Of a DNA stretch of 64,000 nt, positions 17,995 to 28,123 are shown piece by piece. Below the pieces are notes generated by a model, which searched no databases, was not told the origin of the DNA, and saw only the letters and a program-made list of their open reading frames with translations. The DNA lies in NCBI RefSeq assembly GCF_900105555.1, contig NZ_FNTZ01000001.1, positions 2,917,501 through 2,981,500 on the forward strand, written 5' to 3'. Position numbers and translations under genes: made by a program. The DNA comes from Pseudomonas coleopterorum (GTDB lineage Bacteria > Pseudomonadota > Gammaproteobacteria > Pseudomonadales > Pseudomonadaceae). Numbering within the stretch: the stretch's first letter is position 1; the number at the start of each line of letters is the position of its first letter.

Positions 17995-19098
17995 TCAGCG
18001 TGCGCGGGCCATGCAGCGGGTGTAGCGTTCGTCGACGCGTTGGGCGAACCAGGCGGTGGTCAAGTTGCGGGTGATCTTCGGACTCTGCAGCTTGATGCCG
18101 GGCAGGATCGCGCGTGGTATCGGTTTGCCAGCGGCCTTGTCGGCCAGGGCAAAGGTACGCTGGTAAAGCGTGGTCTTCTCGAAATCCAAGGTCTCCCCCT
18201 CTTCCAGAGCACGGCGAATGTCGCGGTCGCTCATGTTCAAGCGGTTGCCCAGCCCCCGCACGGCCAGCTCGGTATTGCTCGCGGCGCTGGAGTCGTAGCG
18301 GATCAGGTCACCGTCGAGCGCCAGGCGGCTGGCGGACAGCTGGTTCACGGCGTTCTGGAACGCGGCGTTGCGGCTGGCGTACCAGCCGGCATTGAAGTCG
18401 GCGAAGCGATACAGCGGTCGCTCATAGCTGGCCGGGTAGCCGAGCAGATGGGCAATGCCGAAATACATGCCGCCGCGCCGGGTGAACACTTCGCGTCGAA
18501 TCGAGCCGTCCACCGTGTAGGGATAGCCCGCCCGGTGTTTCTCGGCGAAATCGATGCTGACCTGCATAGGCCCGCCGGTACGCACCGGGTTGAAGGTGCC
18601 GAACAGCTGTCGGCCCAGGGGCACCATGCCGGTGAAGTCATCGAAGATTTCGCTGAGCTGTTTCTCCGAGCGCGCGGCTTCCAGCCGCTGCGCATAGGTT
18701 TTACCGTCGCCCGAGCGGATGCCCAGGGCAGTGTCGACGAGAAAACCGGGCACGTGCACGCTTCCAGCGCGGCGGTCGATTTCCTGGCGGGCGATCTTGC
18801 CCAGGCCCGGCACGCTGGGATCGACCTGAAAGGTGGACTCCTGTTCGGCTACCGCCAGTATTGCGCAGAGGTTGTCGTCGGTGCCGGCGATGTCCTGCAC
18901 CTTCAGGGCGGTTTCGATATCGGCGGCCCAGCCCTCACGGTCGGCGACCTTGCCGGGCAACAGTTGCACGAGCTTGGCGCGGACCTGCTCGGACGAAGGC
19001 GCCGGGGGTTGGCCGGCGCGCTGGGTGGAACAGGCGGCGAGCAGTACAAGGAGGATGCTCAGTGCGCCATGGCGCACGGCGAGCCGACTTCTGGACAT
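17995..19098 (-). CDS. DUF1615 lipoprotein
   Basis: 367 residues from ATG 19098: a lipoprotein signal (LLVLLAAC lipobox, Cys about 23), then a DUF1615 domain. The stretch CAILAVAEQESTFQVDP resembles the E-S motif of lysozyme-fold transglycosylases, so a peptidoglycan role is possible but unproven. An in-frame open extension upstream of 19098 lacks family features. Convergent with the degenerate-receiver gene (15 bp). Envelope location. Confidence 0.8.
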   Translation of the reverse strand: MSRSRLAVRHGALSILLVLLAACSTQRAGQPPAPSSEQVRAKLVQLLPGKVADREGWAADIETALKVQDIAGTDDNLCAILAVAEQESTFQVDPSVPGLGKIARQEIDRRAGSVHVPGFLVDTALGIRSGDGKTYAQRLEAARSEKQLSEIFDDFTGMVPLGRQLFGTFNPVRTGGPMQVSIDFAEKHRAGYPYTVDGSIRREVFTRRGGMYFGIAHLLGYPASYERPLYRFADFNAGWYASRNAAFQNAVNQLSASRLALDGDLIRYDSSAASNTELAVRGLGNRLNMSDRDIRRALEEGETLDFEKTTLYQRTFALADKAAGKPIPRAILPGIKLQSPKITRNLTTAWFAQRVDERYTRCMARAR

Positions 19099-19200
19099 GT
19101 AAGGCCTTGGGAACGGATGAATTCGCGCCAGTATGGACGAGCACCCGTCCTGTCGACAGCCCCTGTGCAAATCACCTGCAGCATGGCTATGCTGCGGGTC

Positions 19201-19599
19201 ATGAACATGGCCCCTGTCGCTCGCCAACCTTGCCCGCCCGGCGCTTGCATCTGCGAGCGCGAACGGCTGCACGCGTTACCCGACGCCGACTTGCGCATCC
19301 TGCGCCTGACTCGCGAGGAAGAGAGACGCCTGCTCGAACGACTGGAGAACGTGGAAAGCCTGGACGAGTTGCGGCGCCTGCAACAACGCATCTTCGATCA
19401 GCTCGGGCTGCGCGTGGAAGTCACGCCGGGCGCGAGCACCGTGCGCAGCATGCGCGGCATCTCCATTCACATCGAGGCGTTGCCGGGACTGTGTCGCAAG
19501 ACGCGGCAGTCGATTCCGGCGGCCATCCGTCGCGGCCTGGAAAAGAACCCTCAAGTGGCTTACAGACTGCTGGACGCCCATGACCTGCTCGGTGGCTGA
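19201..19599 (+). CDS. Conserved hypothetical protein
   Basis: 132 residues from ATG 19201. Other in-frame ATGs at 19183, 19189 and 19207 cannot be excluded because no clear RBS decides. Near the N-terminus is a cysteine cluster (RQPCPPGACICERERL); the middle is charged helix (REEERRLLERLENVESLDELRRL), and GLRVEVTPGASTVRSMRGI follows. No domain I can name; the cysteine spacing (C-x4-C-x-C) could bind metal. Divergent from the DUF1615 gene. Confidence 0.65.
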   Translation: MNMAPVARQPCPPGACICERERLHALPDADLRILRLTREEERRLLERLENVESLDELRRLQQRIFDQLGLRVEVTPGASTVRSMRGISIHIEALPGLCRKTRQSIPAAIRRGLEKNPQVAYRLLDAHDLLGG

Positions 19600-19688
19600 A
19601 GCCCGCTGGCACGGAATCTGCTCTCTCCCCTCTCACTGATGACGAAGCGCCACGTTTTCGTCACTCATCCAGTTCAGACGGGGTTTGC

Positions 19689-20459
19689 ATGGACACACGT
19701 TTTTCTTGCACCGGGTGCGGCAAATGCTGCAGCGACCACCACGTACCGCTGACCCTGACCGAGGCGCGGCGCTGGGCGGAGGATGGCGGTCAGTTGATCG
19801 TGTTGCTCGAAGCCTTCCTGGAAAACGGCCCCGGTTTGCACAGCCTCAACCTCAGCCACGCCCAGCAGGAACATGCCCGCCGTCGCTCGCTGCCGGTGCT
19901 GTGCGGCAGCGCGCCCGCCTACGTCTCGATCACCTTCGCAGCCTACAACCTGGGCCCCTGCCGGAATCTGAACGCCGACAACCGCTGCGGTATCTATGCC
20001 GAGCGGCCGCTGGTGTGTCGCATCTATCCGATGGAGATCAATCCGCACATCCCGCTGCGTCCGGACATGAAGGACTGCCCCAGCGAAGCCTGGGCCACGG
20101 GCCCTGCGCTGATTGCCGGCGGGCAGTTGGTGGACGCGCCGCTGGCGGCGCTGATTGAACAATCGCGCCAGGCTGACCGTGACGATATCGCTGCCAAGGC
20201 ACAGGTCTGCGCGCAGTTGGGCATTCATACCGCTGCGCTCAAGGGCGACGGCTTCACCACCTACCTGCCCCAGCCCGCCGCGTTCCTTGCCGCGCTGCGC
20301 GAAGTCGACGATATGCCGATGCTGGAAGACAACTCGACGCGCTGGGACCTGCACATTCCAGACGAGGACCTGGCCCGGCGCCTGGCCGAAACCGGCGCGA
20401 TGATCGCCGCCATCCTGGCCGACGACGCCATGTTCATCTCGTTGCGTCGCGCGGCCTGA
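19689..20459 (+). CDS. YkgJ family cysteine cluster protein
   Basis: 256 residues. The N-terminal SCTGCGKCC and the later CRNLNADNRCGIYAERPLVC give the zinc/iron chelating cysteine pattern of the YkgJ/CxxCxxCC family (UPF0153). Cytosolic; some relatives are proposed metal-cluster proteins, none with a firm role. It precedes the convergent cyd operon by 19 bp. Confidence 0.85.
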   Translation: MDTRFSCTGCGKCCSDHHVPLTLTEARRWAEDGGQLIVLLEAFLENGPGLHSLNLSHAQQEHARRRSLPVLCGSAPAYVSITFAAYNLGPCRNLNADNRCGIYAERPLVCRIYPMEINPHIPLRPDMKDCPSEAWATGPALIAGGQLVDAPLAALIEQSRQADRDDIAAKAQVCAQLGIHTAALKGDGFTTYLPQPAAFLAALREVDDMPMLEDNSTRWDLHIPDEDLARRLAETGAMIAAILADDAMFISLRRAA

Positions 20460-20478
20460 ACACCCGTTGTGGGTGCGC

Positions 20479-20769
20479 TCAGAGGTTACGCAACAGTACC
20501 CAGTAGCCCAGTGCCATCAAGACCCACCCCAGCGAAGGATGAAAGATCAGGCGCCAGGCCCAGGCACGCGGGTCGAAGCCGACCCCGTGCACGTATCCGG
20601 TGGCAATGCCCCACATCATCAGGCTCAGCAGGCCATGGCTGTAATGTCCCTGGGCATCGAGCAAGGCCACCGGGTGCAGCAGCAACACCAGGCTGATCGG
20701 TCCGGCGAGCAGCGATGACAGCCAGCGCCAGCCGGGCGTGCGCAGCGCGGGCGCCGCTTCAGCGTTCAT
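20479..20769 (-). CDS. ybgE: Cyd operon protein YbgE
   Basis: 96 residues with three hydrophobic helices and the YbgE pattern (HYSHGLLSLMMWGIATGYVHG, then GVGFDP, HPSLGWVLMALGYW). Length equals E. coli YbgE (97). It is the last gene of the cytochrome bd operon and overlaps cydX by 11 bp. Role unclear; not essential for bd activity in E. coli. Confidence 0.88.
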   Translation of the reverse strand: MNAEAAPALRTPGWRWLSSLLAGPISLVLLLHPVALLDAQGHYSHGLLSLMMWGIATGYVHGVGFDPRAWAWRLIFHPSLGWVLMALGYWVLLRNL

Positions 20770-20875
20770 CCGCAGGGTCCTCGTCCAGGGCGTTGGAGGC
20801 TTCCAGCCACAGGGCGTTGATGATGCCCAGGCTGCACGCCAGCAGCACTCCCAGAATCCAGGCGAAATACCACAT
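20759..20875 (-). CDS. cydX: Cytochrome bd small subunit CydX
   Basis: 38 residues: MWYFAWILGVLLACSLGI, then NALWLEASNALDEDPADER. This is the single-helix CydX (YbgT) signature, the same size as the E. coli subunit (37). It starts 12 bases after cydB, with GGAG upstream. It stabilises the heme b595/d site of CydAB. Confidence 0.93.
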   Translation of the reverse strand: MWYFAWILGVLLACSLGIINALWLEASNALDEDPADER

Positions 20876-20887
20876 AGTCAGGCTCCT

Positions 20888-22030
20888 TCAGTAAAGACTG
20901 TGCGCGTTCTGCTCGATCTGAGCGGTGGTGACCCGGCCCCACATGCGGCGGTAGCACCACAGGGTGTAGCAAAGGATCAAGGGCACGAAGATGCCGGCGG
21001 CGACCAGCATGATCAGCAGGGTCTTGTGGCTGGACACCGCGTCCCACACGGTCAGGCTCGACGCCGGATCCAGGCTGGAGGGCATGACGAACGGGAACAG
21101 CGCAAAGCCTGCGGTGCACAGTGTGCCGACGATCGCCAGGCTGCTGCCGGCGAAGGCCAGCGAGGCGCGCCGACCTGCGGCGGCCAACAGCGCCAGCACA
21201 CCGCCGAGCATGCCCAGCACCGGAGCGATGGCCGTCAGCGGATGGCGCACGTAATTGCCCATCCAGCCTGGGTTGCCGCTGACGACCGTCTTGGCCAAGG
21301 GGTTGAGCGCCAGTTGCGGATCCAGATTCGAACTGATCACCAGGCCCTGCACATGACCGCTCGCCAGCCAGACACCGGCGGCGCCGAAGGCCAGCACGAA
21401 CAGTACCGCCATGGCCACGGCAGCCTGCCGGGCACGTCCGGCGATCGCGCCTTCGGTGCGCATCATCAGCCAGGTTCCGCCGTGCAGGCTCAGCAGGCTC
21501 AGGCTGACCACGCCGGCGAGCAGGCCGAAGGGGCTGAGCAGTTGCCAGAACGAGCCGTGGTAGCTGGAACGCAAGGTGTCGTCGAAACGAAACGGCAGGC
21601 CCAGCAGCAGGTTGCCGAAGGCGACGCCGAACACCAGCGCCGGTACCACGCCGCCCACGAACAAGCCCCAGTCCCAGCTCTGCCGCCAGCGCGTGTTGGC
21701 CAGTTTGCTGCGGTAATCGAAGCCCACCGGACGCACGAACAGGGCGAACAGCACCAGCAGCAAGGCCCAGTAAAGGCCGGAGAAGGCTGCGGCGTAGACC
21801 AGTGGCCAGGCTGCGAACAAGGCGCCACCGGCCGTGATCAGCCAGACCTGATTGCCATCCCAGTGCGGTGCGATGGTGTTGATTACCACGCGGCGCTCGT
21901 TGTCATTGCGGCCGACGAAGGGCATCAGCACGGCGGCGCCCAGGTCGAACCCGTCGGTCAGGGCAAAGCCGATCAGCAGCACGCCGACCAACACCCACCA
22001 GATCAACTTGAGATTCTCGTAATCGAACAT
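20888..22030 (-). CDS. cydB: Cytochrome bd ubiquinol oxidase subunit II
   Basis: 380 residues, eight or more membrane helices, starting [19 protein letters not shown] and with GFALTDGFDLGAAVL, the CydB signature; length matches E. coli (379). Its ATG shares one base with the cydA stop. With CydA it forms the O2-reducing quinol oxidase of the inner membrane. Confidence 0.95.
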   Translation of the reverse strand: MFDYENLKLIWWVLVGVLLIGFALTDGFDLGAAVLMPFVGRNDNERRVVINTIAPHWDGNQVWLITAGGALFAAWPLVYAAAFSGLYWALLLVLFALFVRPVGFDYRSKLANTRWRQSWDWGLFVGGVVPALVFGVAFGNLLLGLPFRFDDTLRSSYHGSFWQLLSPFGLLAGVVSLSLLSLHGGTWLMMRTEGAIAGRARQAAVAMAVLFVLAFGAAGVWLASGHVQGLVISSNLDPQLALNPLAKTVVSGNPGWMGNYVRHPLTAIAPVLGMLGGVLALLAAAGRRASLAFAGSSLAIVGTLCTAGFALFPFVMPSSLDPASSLTVWDAVSSHKTLLIMLVAAGIFVPLILCYTLWCYRRMWGRVTTAQIEQNAHSLY

Positions 22031-23616
22031 CAGATGGCTCCCTGTAGCGGACCGTGGGACAACGCCGCCCCGCGTTCGAAGTGATAGCGACCGGTGTGCA
22101 GGCTGCTCGGGCCCTGTCGAGTGAACTTGATCATCAGGTACATCTCGATCACCAGCAGCACGGTGTAGAACGCGGCCAGGGCCAGCAGCGATCCCCAGAC
22201 GTCACCCGTGGAAAGACTCGACGCCGACAGGTGGGTGGGCAGCACTTCACCGATCGACCAGGGCTGGCGGCCGTGTTCGGCGACGTACCAGCCGGTTTGG
22301 GTCGCGACCCACGGCAACGGCAGGCTGAACAGCGCCCACTTGAGCAGCCAGGGTTTGCGTGTTTCGTTGCGGCGGATCGAGGCCCAGAAGGCGCAGATGA
22401 ACAGACCCAGCATCAGCACGCCGCTGAGCACCATGAGGCGGAAGGTCCAGAAGATCGACGCCACACCGGGGATCGAGTCCAGTGCGGCGGCTTCGATCTG
22501 CGCGTCGCTGGCGTCGACCACGGTGTCGGTGTACTTCTTCAGCAGCAGGCCATAACCCAGGTCTTTCTTGACCTGATTGAAGGCGCTCAGGGTCTGTTCG
22601 CTGAGGTCGCCGCCGCGCAGTTGCCCCAGCAGTGCGTAGGCCTGCATGCCATTGCGGATGCGTGCCTGGTGCTCGATCACCAGGTCCTTGATGCCGGTGA
22701 CCTGCTTGTCCACCGAGCGGGTGGCGATGATGCCCATGACGTAGGGGATCTTCACCGCGTAGTCGGTGCGTTGTTCAGCCTGGTTGGGCAGGCCGAACAA
22801 GGTGAAGGCGGCTGGTGCCGGTTCGGTCTCCCATTCCGCTTCGATGGCGGCCAATTTGGTTTTCTGCACGTCGCCGATCTCGTAGCCGGACTCATCGCCC
22901 AGCACGATCACCGAGAGGATCGACGCCATGCCGAACGCGGCGGCGATGGCGAACGAGCGCCGGGCGAAAGCGATGTCGCGGCCCTTGAGCAGGTACCAGC
23001 TGGAGATCGCCAGGATGAAGACCGCGCCGGTGACGTAGCCGGCGGCCACGGTGTGGACGAACTTGACCTGGGCCACCGGGTTGAACAGCAGGTCGGTGAA
23101 GCTGGTGAGCTCCATGCGCATGGTGACGAAGTTGAACTCGGCGCCCACCGGGTTTTGCATCCAGCCGTTGGCGATCAGGATCCACAACGCGGAAAGGTTC
23201 GAGCCCAGCGCGACCAGCCAGGTCACCGCCAAGTGCTGCTTGCGTGAGAGGCGGTCCCAGCCGAAGAAGAACAAGCCGATGAAGGTCGATTCGAGGAAGA
23301 ACGCCATCAGGCCTTCGATGGCCAGCGGCGCACCGAAGATATCGCCCACGTAGTGGCTGTAATAGGCCCAGTTGGTGCCGAACTGGAATTCCATGGTCAG
23401 CCCGGTGGTCACGCCCAGGGCGAAGTTGATGCCGAACAGCTTGCCCCAGAACTGGGTCATGTCCTTGTACACCTGCTTGCCGGTCATGACGTAGACCGAT
23501 TCCATGATGGCGAGCAGGAACGCCATGCCGATGGTCAGGGGCACGAACAGAAAGTGATAGAGCGCGGTCATGGCGAACTGCAGCCGAGAAAGGTCGACGA
23601 CTGATTCGGAGATCAT
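22030..23616 (-). CDS. cydA: Cytochrome bd ubiquinol oxidase subunit I
   Basis: 528 residues. Heme ligands are visible: H21 in ALYHFLFVP (b595), a His in [11 protein letters not shown] (b558) and the Met in FRLMVLSG. Acidic residues of the proton path lie in [16 protein letters not shown]. The Q-loop is long ([20 protein letters not shown], then TEPAPAAF) as in E. coli CydA, unlike the short-loop CioA that Pseudomonas usually carries. [12 protein letters not shown] is present. The stop overlaps cydB and the start overlaps cydP by 4 bp. Confidence 0.95.
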   Translation of the reverse strand: MISESVVDLSRLQFAMTALYHFLFVPLTIGMAFLLAIMESVYVMTGKQVYKDMTQFWGKLFGINFALGVTTGLTMEFQFGTNWAYYSHYVGDIFGAPLAIEGLMAFFLESTFIGLFFFGWDRLSRKQHLAVTWLVALGSNLSALWILIANGWMQNPVGAEFNFVTMRMELTSFTDLLFNPVAQVKFVHTVAAGYVTGAVFILAISSWYLLKGRDIAFARRSFAIAAAFGMASILSVIVLGDESGYEIGDVQKTKLAAIEAEWETEPAPAAFTLFGLPNQAEQRTDYAVKIPYVMGIIATRSVDKQVTGIKDLVIEHQARIRNGMQAYALLGQLRGGDLSEQTLSAFNQVKKDLGYGLLLKKYTDTVVDASDAQIEAAALDSIPGVASIFWTFRLMVLSGVLMLGLFICAFWASIRRNETRKPWLLKWALFSLPLPWVATQTGWYVAEHGRQPWSIGEVLPTHLSASSLSTGDVWGSLLALAAFYTVLLVIEMYLMIKFTRQGPSSLHTGRYHFERGAALSHGPLQGAI

Positions 23617-23810
23617 TTCAGGTTCTTCTCGAGAGGTGGGGAAGCGGAGCCGAGCACATGCTGGCCGACGGTGGTGCCGTCATCCTTGACGTCTACGCCC
23701 GCGTCGAACCACAGGCTGCGAATGCCCAGCAGCAGGACCAGCTTGATCAGCAGAATCACGGCGATTTCCCGCGCAAGCGGTTTCTTGAGGAAGTCGAAGT
23801 GTCCGGACAT
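23613..23810 (-). CDS. cydP: Cytochrome oxidase putative small subunit CydP
   Basis: 65 residues from ATG 23810, one membrane helix ([19 protein letters not shown]) and a short polar tail. It precedes cydA with an ATGA overlap, as CydP does in pseudomonads and relatives with E. coli-type cydAB. The frame is open further upstream, but that part spans the promoter. It is the first gene of the operon, 68 bases from the ANR box. Confidence 0.82.
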   Translation of the reverse strand: MSGHFDFLKKPLAREIAVILLIKLVLLLGIRSLWFDAGVDVKDDGTTVGQHVLGSASPPLEKNLK

Positions 23811-23877
23811 GGGTGGCACTCGGTGTCGGGCGGGTCGGTAGGTGGGCGGATTTTCTGCCCGCACCGCCAGACGGCCA

Positions 23878-23891
23878 TTGATCCAGATCAA
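23878..23891 (-). promoter_or_regulatory. ANR/FNR box of the cyd operon
   Basis: TTGAT-CCAG-ATCAA on the plus strand, a perfect palindrome and an exact match to the FNR/ANR consensus. If centred at -41.5, the -10 would fall at 23850-23855 (GAAAAT on the minus strand), 40 bases before cydP: a normal class II activator layout. The gene for the likely regulator, anr, is at 33258 in this window. Confidence 0.85.
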
Positions 23892-23998
23892 TGATTCTCG
23901 AGCGCCAAGCTGCGACCAAGCGCCACAGTGACTGCTCAGGGAGGAACACCGCTTCCAGAAGATGTAGAAAAGAGATAGGCAACGGCGCAATTCATGAC

Positions 23999-24018
23999 GT
24001 TATAATATAACTATAATC
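23999..24018 (+). promoter_or_regulatory. AT-rich promoter / possible Fur site before the TonB receptor
   Basis: TATAATATAACTATAAT (24001-24017) contains two TATAAT hexamers and resembles a degenerate Fur-box repeat, about 20 bases upstream of the receptor start. No good -35 is visible. Fur control is usual for this receptor class; the match is weak. Confidence 0.35.
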
Positions 24019-24036
24019 ACCAATGGACTGCTGCAC

Positions 24037-26148
24037 ATGCGCTCACCTCGCTTCGCCCCCCTGGCCGGCTTCGCCTTCAGCGTGCTGGGGTTGCCCGCCT
24101 ATGCCGAAACCCCGCCCGAGACCCTTGAACTGGAAGCCATCAGCGTCACCGCTGGCGGCGAAATGGAGACGGCCAATGGCCCGGTCACAGGCTACCGCGC
24201 CACGCGCTCGGGCAGCGCGACCAAGACCGACGCTGCGATCAAGGACATCCCCCAGGCCGTGAGCGTGGTTCCGGTAAAGGTCCTGGAGGACCTGGGCAGC
24301 ACCAACGTGGAGCGGGCCCTGCAATACGCAGGTGGGGTGTCCCAGCAGAACAACTTCGGCGGGCTGACGCTCTACGAATACAGCGTGCGCGGCTTCACCA
24401 CCTCGGAGTTCTACCGCGACGGTTTCAGCGCCAACCGTGGCTATCCCGCTACACCGGACGTGTCCAGCATCGAGCGCATCGAGGTGCTCAAGGGGCCGGC
24501 CGCCAGCTTGTACGGCCGGGGCGACCCCGGTGGGACGGTCAACATCGTCAGCAAGAAACCGCAGGCCGAATCCTTCGCCCGCCTGTACGGCAGTGCCGGC
24601 TCATGGGATCGCTACCGCACCAGCCTGGACCTGAACACCCCGCTCGATGACGAAGGTCAGGTGCTCAGCCGCGTCAACCTGGCGGTGGAGGACAACCACA
24701 GCTTTCGTGACCATGTGCAGAACAAGCGGGTGTACGTGGCGCCGTCGCTGAGCTGGCAACTGGATCCGGATACCTCATTGCTGGTGGAGACCGAACTGGT
24801 GCGGCATCAGTCGGCGTTCGACCGCGGTGTGGTTGCACCTGGCAACGGCTGGGGTGGCGGCTCGCGGCGGACCTTTCTCGGCGAACCCAACGACGGTTTC
24901 ATCGACAACGACAACAACCGTATCCAGGCCGCGCTGGAGCACCGCCTCAGCGACGACTGGCAACTGCGCGTGGCCAGCCACTACAAACAGGGCGAGCTGA
25001 GCGGCGATGCCAGCGAGGCCCGCGCGCTCAACGCCGACGGACGCACCGTCAACCGCCGCTATCGCGAGCGCGACATGGATTGGCACGACAGCATCAGCCA
25101 GGTCGAGCTGCGTGGCTTTCTCGACACCGCCAGCGTGCAGCATGAACTGTTGATCGGCACCGAGTATGAGGATTACCGCAAGAGCGAACGGGTGACCAAC
25201 ACAGCCGGTGCCTATCCCATCGACATCTTCAATCCGGTGTATGGCCAGGCCAAACCCACCGGCGCGCGTTCTGGCACCGACTTCCGCGAGCATGTGCGCA
25301 GCCACGCGCTGAACCTGCAGGATCAACTGGTCTTCAGTGAAAAGCTGCGCGGCATGCTCGGGGTTCGCTACGAACATTTCGACCAGCGTATCGCCGACTA
25401 CACCACTGGCAACCGCAGTACCCAGCGCCAGGATGCCGTCACCCAGCGCGCCGGCCTGCTCTACCAGCTCACGCCGCAATGGGGTGTGTTCGCCAATGCG
25501 TCCACCTCGTTCAAGCCCAACAACGGCCTGGATGCCAGTGGCAAGTCATTCGACCCGGAAGAAGGCATCGGCTACGAAGCCGGTTTCAAGGCCGAACTGT
25601 TCGACGAACGCCTGAGCGCCACCTTGGCAGCCTTTCACATCGACAAGGAAAACGTGCTGGCGCTGGACCCGACGAGCAACCTCAACCGGGCCATCGGCAA
25701 GGCACGCAGCCAGGGCGTCGACCTGCAGTTCAGCGGCCAGTTGAGCGACGCGCTGCGTGTGATCGGCGCCTACGCCTGGATCGATGCCGAGGTGACCGAG
25801 GGCGATGCCAGCGTGCCCAAGGGCAGCCGCCTGCTCGGTATGGCACGCAACAGCGCCAGCCTGCTGGGCGTCTATGAGTTTCAGGATGGTCGGCTGCGCG
25901 GTTCCGATATCGGCGCAGCGTTCACCTACGTGGGCGACCGGTCCGGGGAGTCGGGGGGCAATTTCGAGCTGCCCGCCTACCACACGGTCGATCTGCTGGC
26001 GCACTACAAGGCTAGCGACAAGGTCACCCTGGGCGTCAACCTGAACAACCTGTTCGACGAGAAGTACTTCGAGCGTTCCTACAGCAACTACTGGGCGATG
26101 CCCGGCGAGCCGCGCAACCTGACCTTCAGCGTGGCGATGGATCTGTAG
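24037..26148 (+). CDS. TonB-dependent siderophore receptor
   Basis: 703 residues: signal peptide (cut after PAYA, about 22), then a TonB-box-like start (LEAISVTAG). The plug domain is at about 60-170 (DIPQAVSVVPVKVLED, IERIEVLKGPAASLYGRGDPGG, VNIVSKKP), followed by a 22-strand barrel ending in the outer-membrane C-terminal signature with terminal FSVAMDL. It imports an iron chelate, most likely a hydroxamate xenosiderophore, but the ligand cannot be told. No FecI/FecR-type extension or regulator is adjacent. Divergent from the cyd operon. Confidence 0.9.
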   Translation: MRSPRFAPLAGFAFSVLGLPAYAETPPETLELEAISVTAGGEMETANGPVTGYRATRSGSATKTDAAIKDIPQAVSVVPVKVLEDLGSTNVERALQYAGGVSQQNNFGGLTLYEYSVRGFTTSEFYRDGFSANRGYPATPDVSSIERIEVLKGPAASLYGRGDPGGTVNIVSKKPQAESFARLYGSAGSWDRYRTSLDLNTPLDDEGQVLSRVNLAVEDNHSFRDHVQNKRVYVAPSLSWQLDPDTSLLVETELVRHQSAFDRGVVAPGNGWGGGSRRTFLGEPNDGFIDNDNNRIQAALEHRLSDDWQLRVASHYKQGELSGDASEARALNADGRTVNRRYRERDMDWHDSISQVELRGFLDTASVQHELLIGTEYEDYRKSERVTNTAGAYPIDIFNPVYGQAKPTGARSGTDFREHVRSHALNLQDQLVFSEKLRGMLGVRYEHFDQRIADYTTGNRSTQRQDAVTQRAGLLYQLTPQWGVFANASTSFKPNNGLDASGKSFDPEEGIGYEAGFKAELFDERLSATLAAFHIDKENVLALDPTSNLNRAIGKARSQGVDLQFSGQLSDALRVIGAYAWIDAEVTEGDASVPKGSRLLGMARNSASLLGVYEFQDGRLRGSDIGAAFTYVGDRSGESGGNFELPAYHTVDLLAHYKASDKVTLGVNLNNLFDEKYFERSYSNYWAMPGEPRNLTFSVAMDL

Positions 26149-26199
26149 CCTGACGCGGCTCCTTCCCTGGAAGCCGTCGTGCCGGCGCAGGCCGGGTGA

Positions 26200-28092
26200 T
26201 CAGATGCGGAAACTGCCGACCAGTTGCTTGAGGCGCAACGCCTGCTGTTCGAGGTCGGCGCACGCGCGCAGAGTGGATTGCAGGTTCTCGACACCCTCTT
26301 GATTGAGGGTGTTGATCTCGGTGATATCGACGTTGATGGATTCCACCACCGAGGTCTGCTCTTCGGTGGCTGCGGCCACCGACTGGTTCATGCCGTCGAT
26401 CTCGCCGATGCGCTGGGTCACGCTGACCAGACGTTCGCCGGCCTGGTTGGCGATGGTGACGCTGGATTCGCTCTGGCCCTGGCTTTCGTTCATCAGGATG
26501 ACGGCCTGGCGCGCCCCCACCTGCAACTGCTCGATCATGCCCTGCACCTGCTGGGCCGATTCCTGGGTACGGTGCGCCAGATTGCGCACTTCGTCGGCGA
26601 CCACGGCGAAACCGCGCCCTGCTTCGCCAGCCCGCGCCGCTTCGATGGCGGCATTGAGCGCGAGCAGGTTGGTCTGCTGGGAAATGCTGGTGATCACTTC
26701 CAGGATCTGACCGATGTTCACCGTGCTGGCATTGAGGCTTTCGATGTTGCCGCACGAGCCGCTGATTTTCTGCGACAGCAGGTTCATGGCGCTGATGGTC
26801 TGGCCAACCACGGCCTGGCCATCGGCGGCCAGATTGCGCGCGGCACTGGAGTGCTGCGACGCCAGGGCGGCGTTCTGGGCGATTTCCTGCGCGGCGGCGC
26901 CCAGTTCGTTGATGGCCGCCGCCACGCTGCTGGTGCGGTTGGCCTGCTGATCGGAGTTGAGCATCGAAGAGTTCGAAGCGCTGACCACCCGCTGGGCCAC
27001 TTCGTTGACCTGGCCGGTGGCCGAGGACACTTCGCGGATCGAGTCGTGGATACGCTCCACGAAACGGTTGAAGGACAGGGCCAGGGTGCCGAATTCATCG
27101 GCGCTGTGGATGCTCAGGCGACGGGTCAGATCACCCTCGCCTTCGGCAATGTCGTGCATGGCCCGGCCCATGGTATGAAGCGGCTGCATCAGCAGGCGAA
27201 TCAGCATGCCCAGCAAGGCGATGATCAGGACCACGGCCACGATCGTGGCGATCACCGCCGAGCTGCGGAATTGGCTGAGCATGGCGTAGGCCTTGGCCTT
27301 GTCCATGCTCAGACCGATGTACCAGTCCACCGAAGGCAGGCCCTCGACCTTGGCGAAGGTGACGATGGAGACGCGGCCATCGCGTTCGACTTCGGTCACG
27401 TCATCGCCGATGCGCGGGGTGTGCTGCGGGTACACGTCCTTGAGCGATTTCATGACCAACTGGCTGTCGGGATGAACCAGGATCTTGCCATCGCCGCTGA
27501 CCAGAAAGGCGTAGCCACCGCCGTCGAAATCCAGCGAGTTGATGGTCTTGACCAGGGTGTCCAGGCTCAGGTCGCCACCCACGACGCCTACCGGCTGGCC
27601 GTTGCTGCTCATGGCGGGGGTGGCGATGGTGAGGATGGTCTTGCCGTTGGCGGCATCGATGTAGGGCTCGGTGAGAACGGTCCGACGCGCACTCATGGCA
27701 TCGGTGTACCAGGGCCGCGTGCGTGCATCGTAGCCTTCGGGCATGGTGTCCGGTGGCTCCAGAAAGTAGTTGCCGGAGACATCGCCCAGGTAGGCGAAGT
27801 CAAAGTTGGCCAGCAGGGTTTTCTGCTTGAGCAACGCGCCCACGGCTTCGGCACTGGGGTTGAAGGCAACGCTCTCGGCCAGGGTTTCGGCCAGCAGGAT
27901 ACGACCCGAGAGCCAGTGCTGAATGTTGGTGGACGTGGCGCTGCCCATTTCGTGCAGGTAGCTTTCCAGGTCGTCGCGAATGGCGTTGCGCTGCAGATAA
28001 TCGTTGTACAAAGTGAACAGCGCGAAGGCTGCAGTCACGATGAGCGAGGCGGCCAGGAGAATCTTGTGGCTGAATTTCAGGGTTTTTTGCAT
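26200..28092 (-). CDS. Methyl-accepting chemotaxis protein, dCache_1 (amino-acid type)
   Basis: 630 residues: TM1 about 10-30, periplasmic dCache domain to about 275, TM2 about 280-302, HAMP, and a cytoplasmic signalling domain with the hairpin tip ([20 protein letters not shown]). The ligand site shows the dCache_1 amino-acid motif residues: RPWY (in DARTRPWY), Y-x-D in EPYIDA, and D in GGDLSL. It is therefore a probable PctA/B/C-type amino-acid chemoreceptor. No C-terminal CheR pentapeptide is visible. A sigma28 promoter precedes it. Confidence 0.92.
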   Translation of the reverse strand: MQKTLKFSHKILLAASLIVTAAFALFTLYNDYLQRNAIRDDLESYLHEMGSATSTNIQHWLSGRILLAETLAESVAFNPSAEAVGALLKQKTLLANFDFAYLGDVSGNYFLEPPDTMPEGYDARTRPWYTDAMSARRTVLTEPYIDAANGKTILTIATPAMSSNGQPVGVVGGDLSLDTLVKTINSLDFDGGGYAFLVSGDGKILVHPDSQLVMKSLKDVYPQHTPRIGDDVTEVERDGRVSIVTFAKVEGLPSVDWYIGLSMDKAKAYAMLSQFRSSAVIATIVAVVLIIALLGMLIRLLMQPLHTMGRAMHDIAEGEGDLTRRLSIHSADEFGTLALSFNRFVERIHDSIREVSSATGQVNEVAQRVVSASNSSMLNSDQQANRTSSVAAAINELGAAAQEIAQNAALASQHSSAARNLAADGQAVVGQTISAMNLLSQKISGSCGNIESLNASTVNIGQILEVITSISQQTNLLALNAAIEAARAGEAGRGFAVVADEVRNLAHRTQESAQQVQGMIEQLQVGARQAVILMNESQGQSESSVTIANQAGERLVSVTQRIGEIDGMNQSVAAATEEQTSVVESINVDITEINTLNQEGVENLQSTLRACADLEQQALRLKQLVGSFRI

Positions 28093-28123
28093 GGCCGATA
28101 GGTCCGCTGTGTAGTTGCAGGGG

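Noticed and set aside
20738..23247. Long plus-strand open frames across cydB and cydA
   Set aside because: They lie opposite well-conserved genes; the translations are Gln/His/Arg-rich with no domain, a by-product of high GC third positions.
26224..28101. Plus-strand open frame of over 600 codons opposite the chemoreceptor
   Set aside because: The minus strand encodes a full MCP with all motifs; the antisense translation shows no domain and no RBS.
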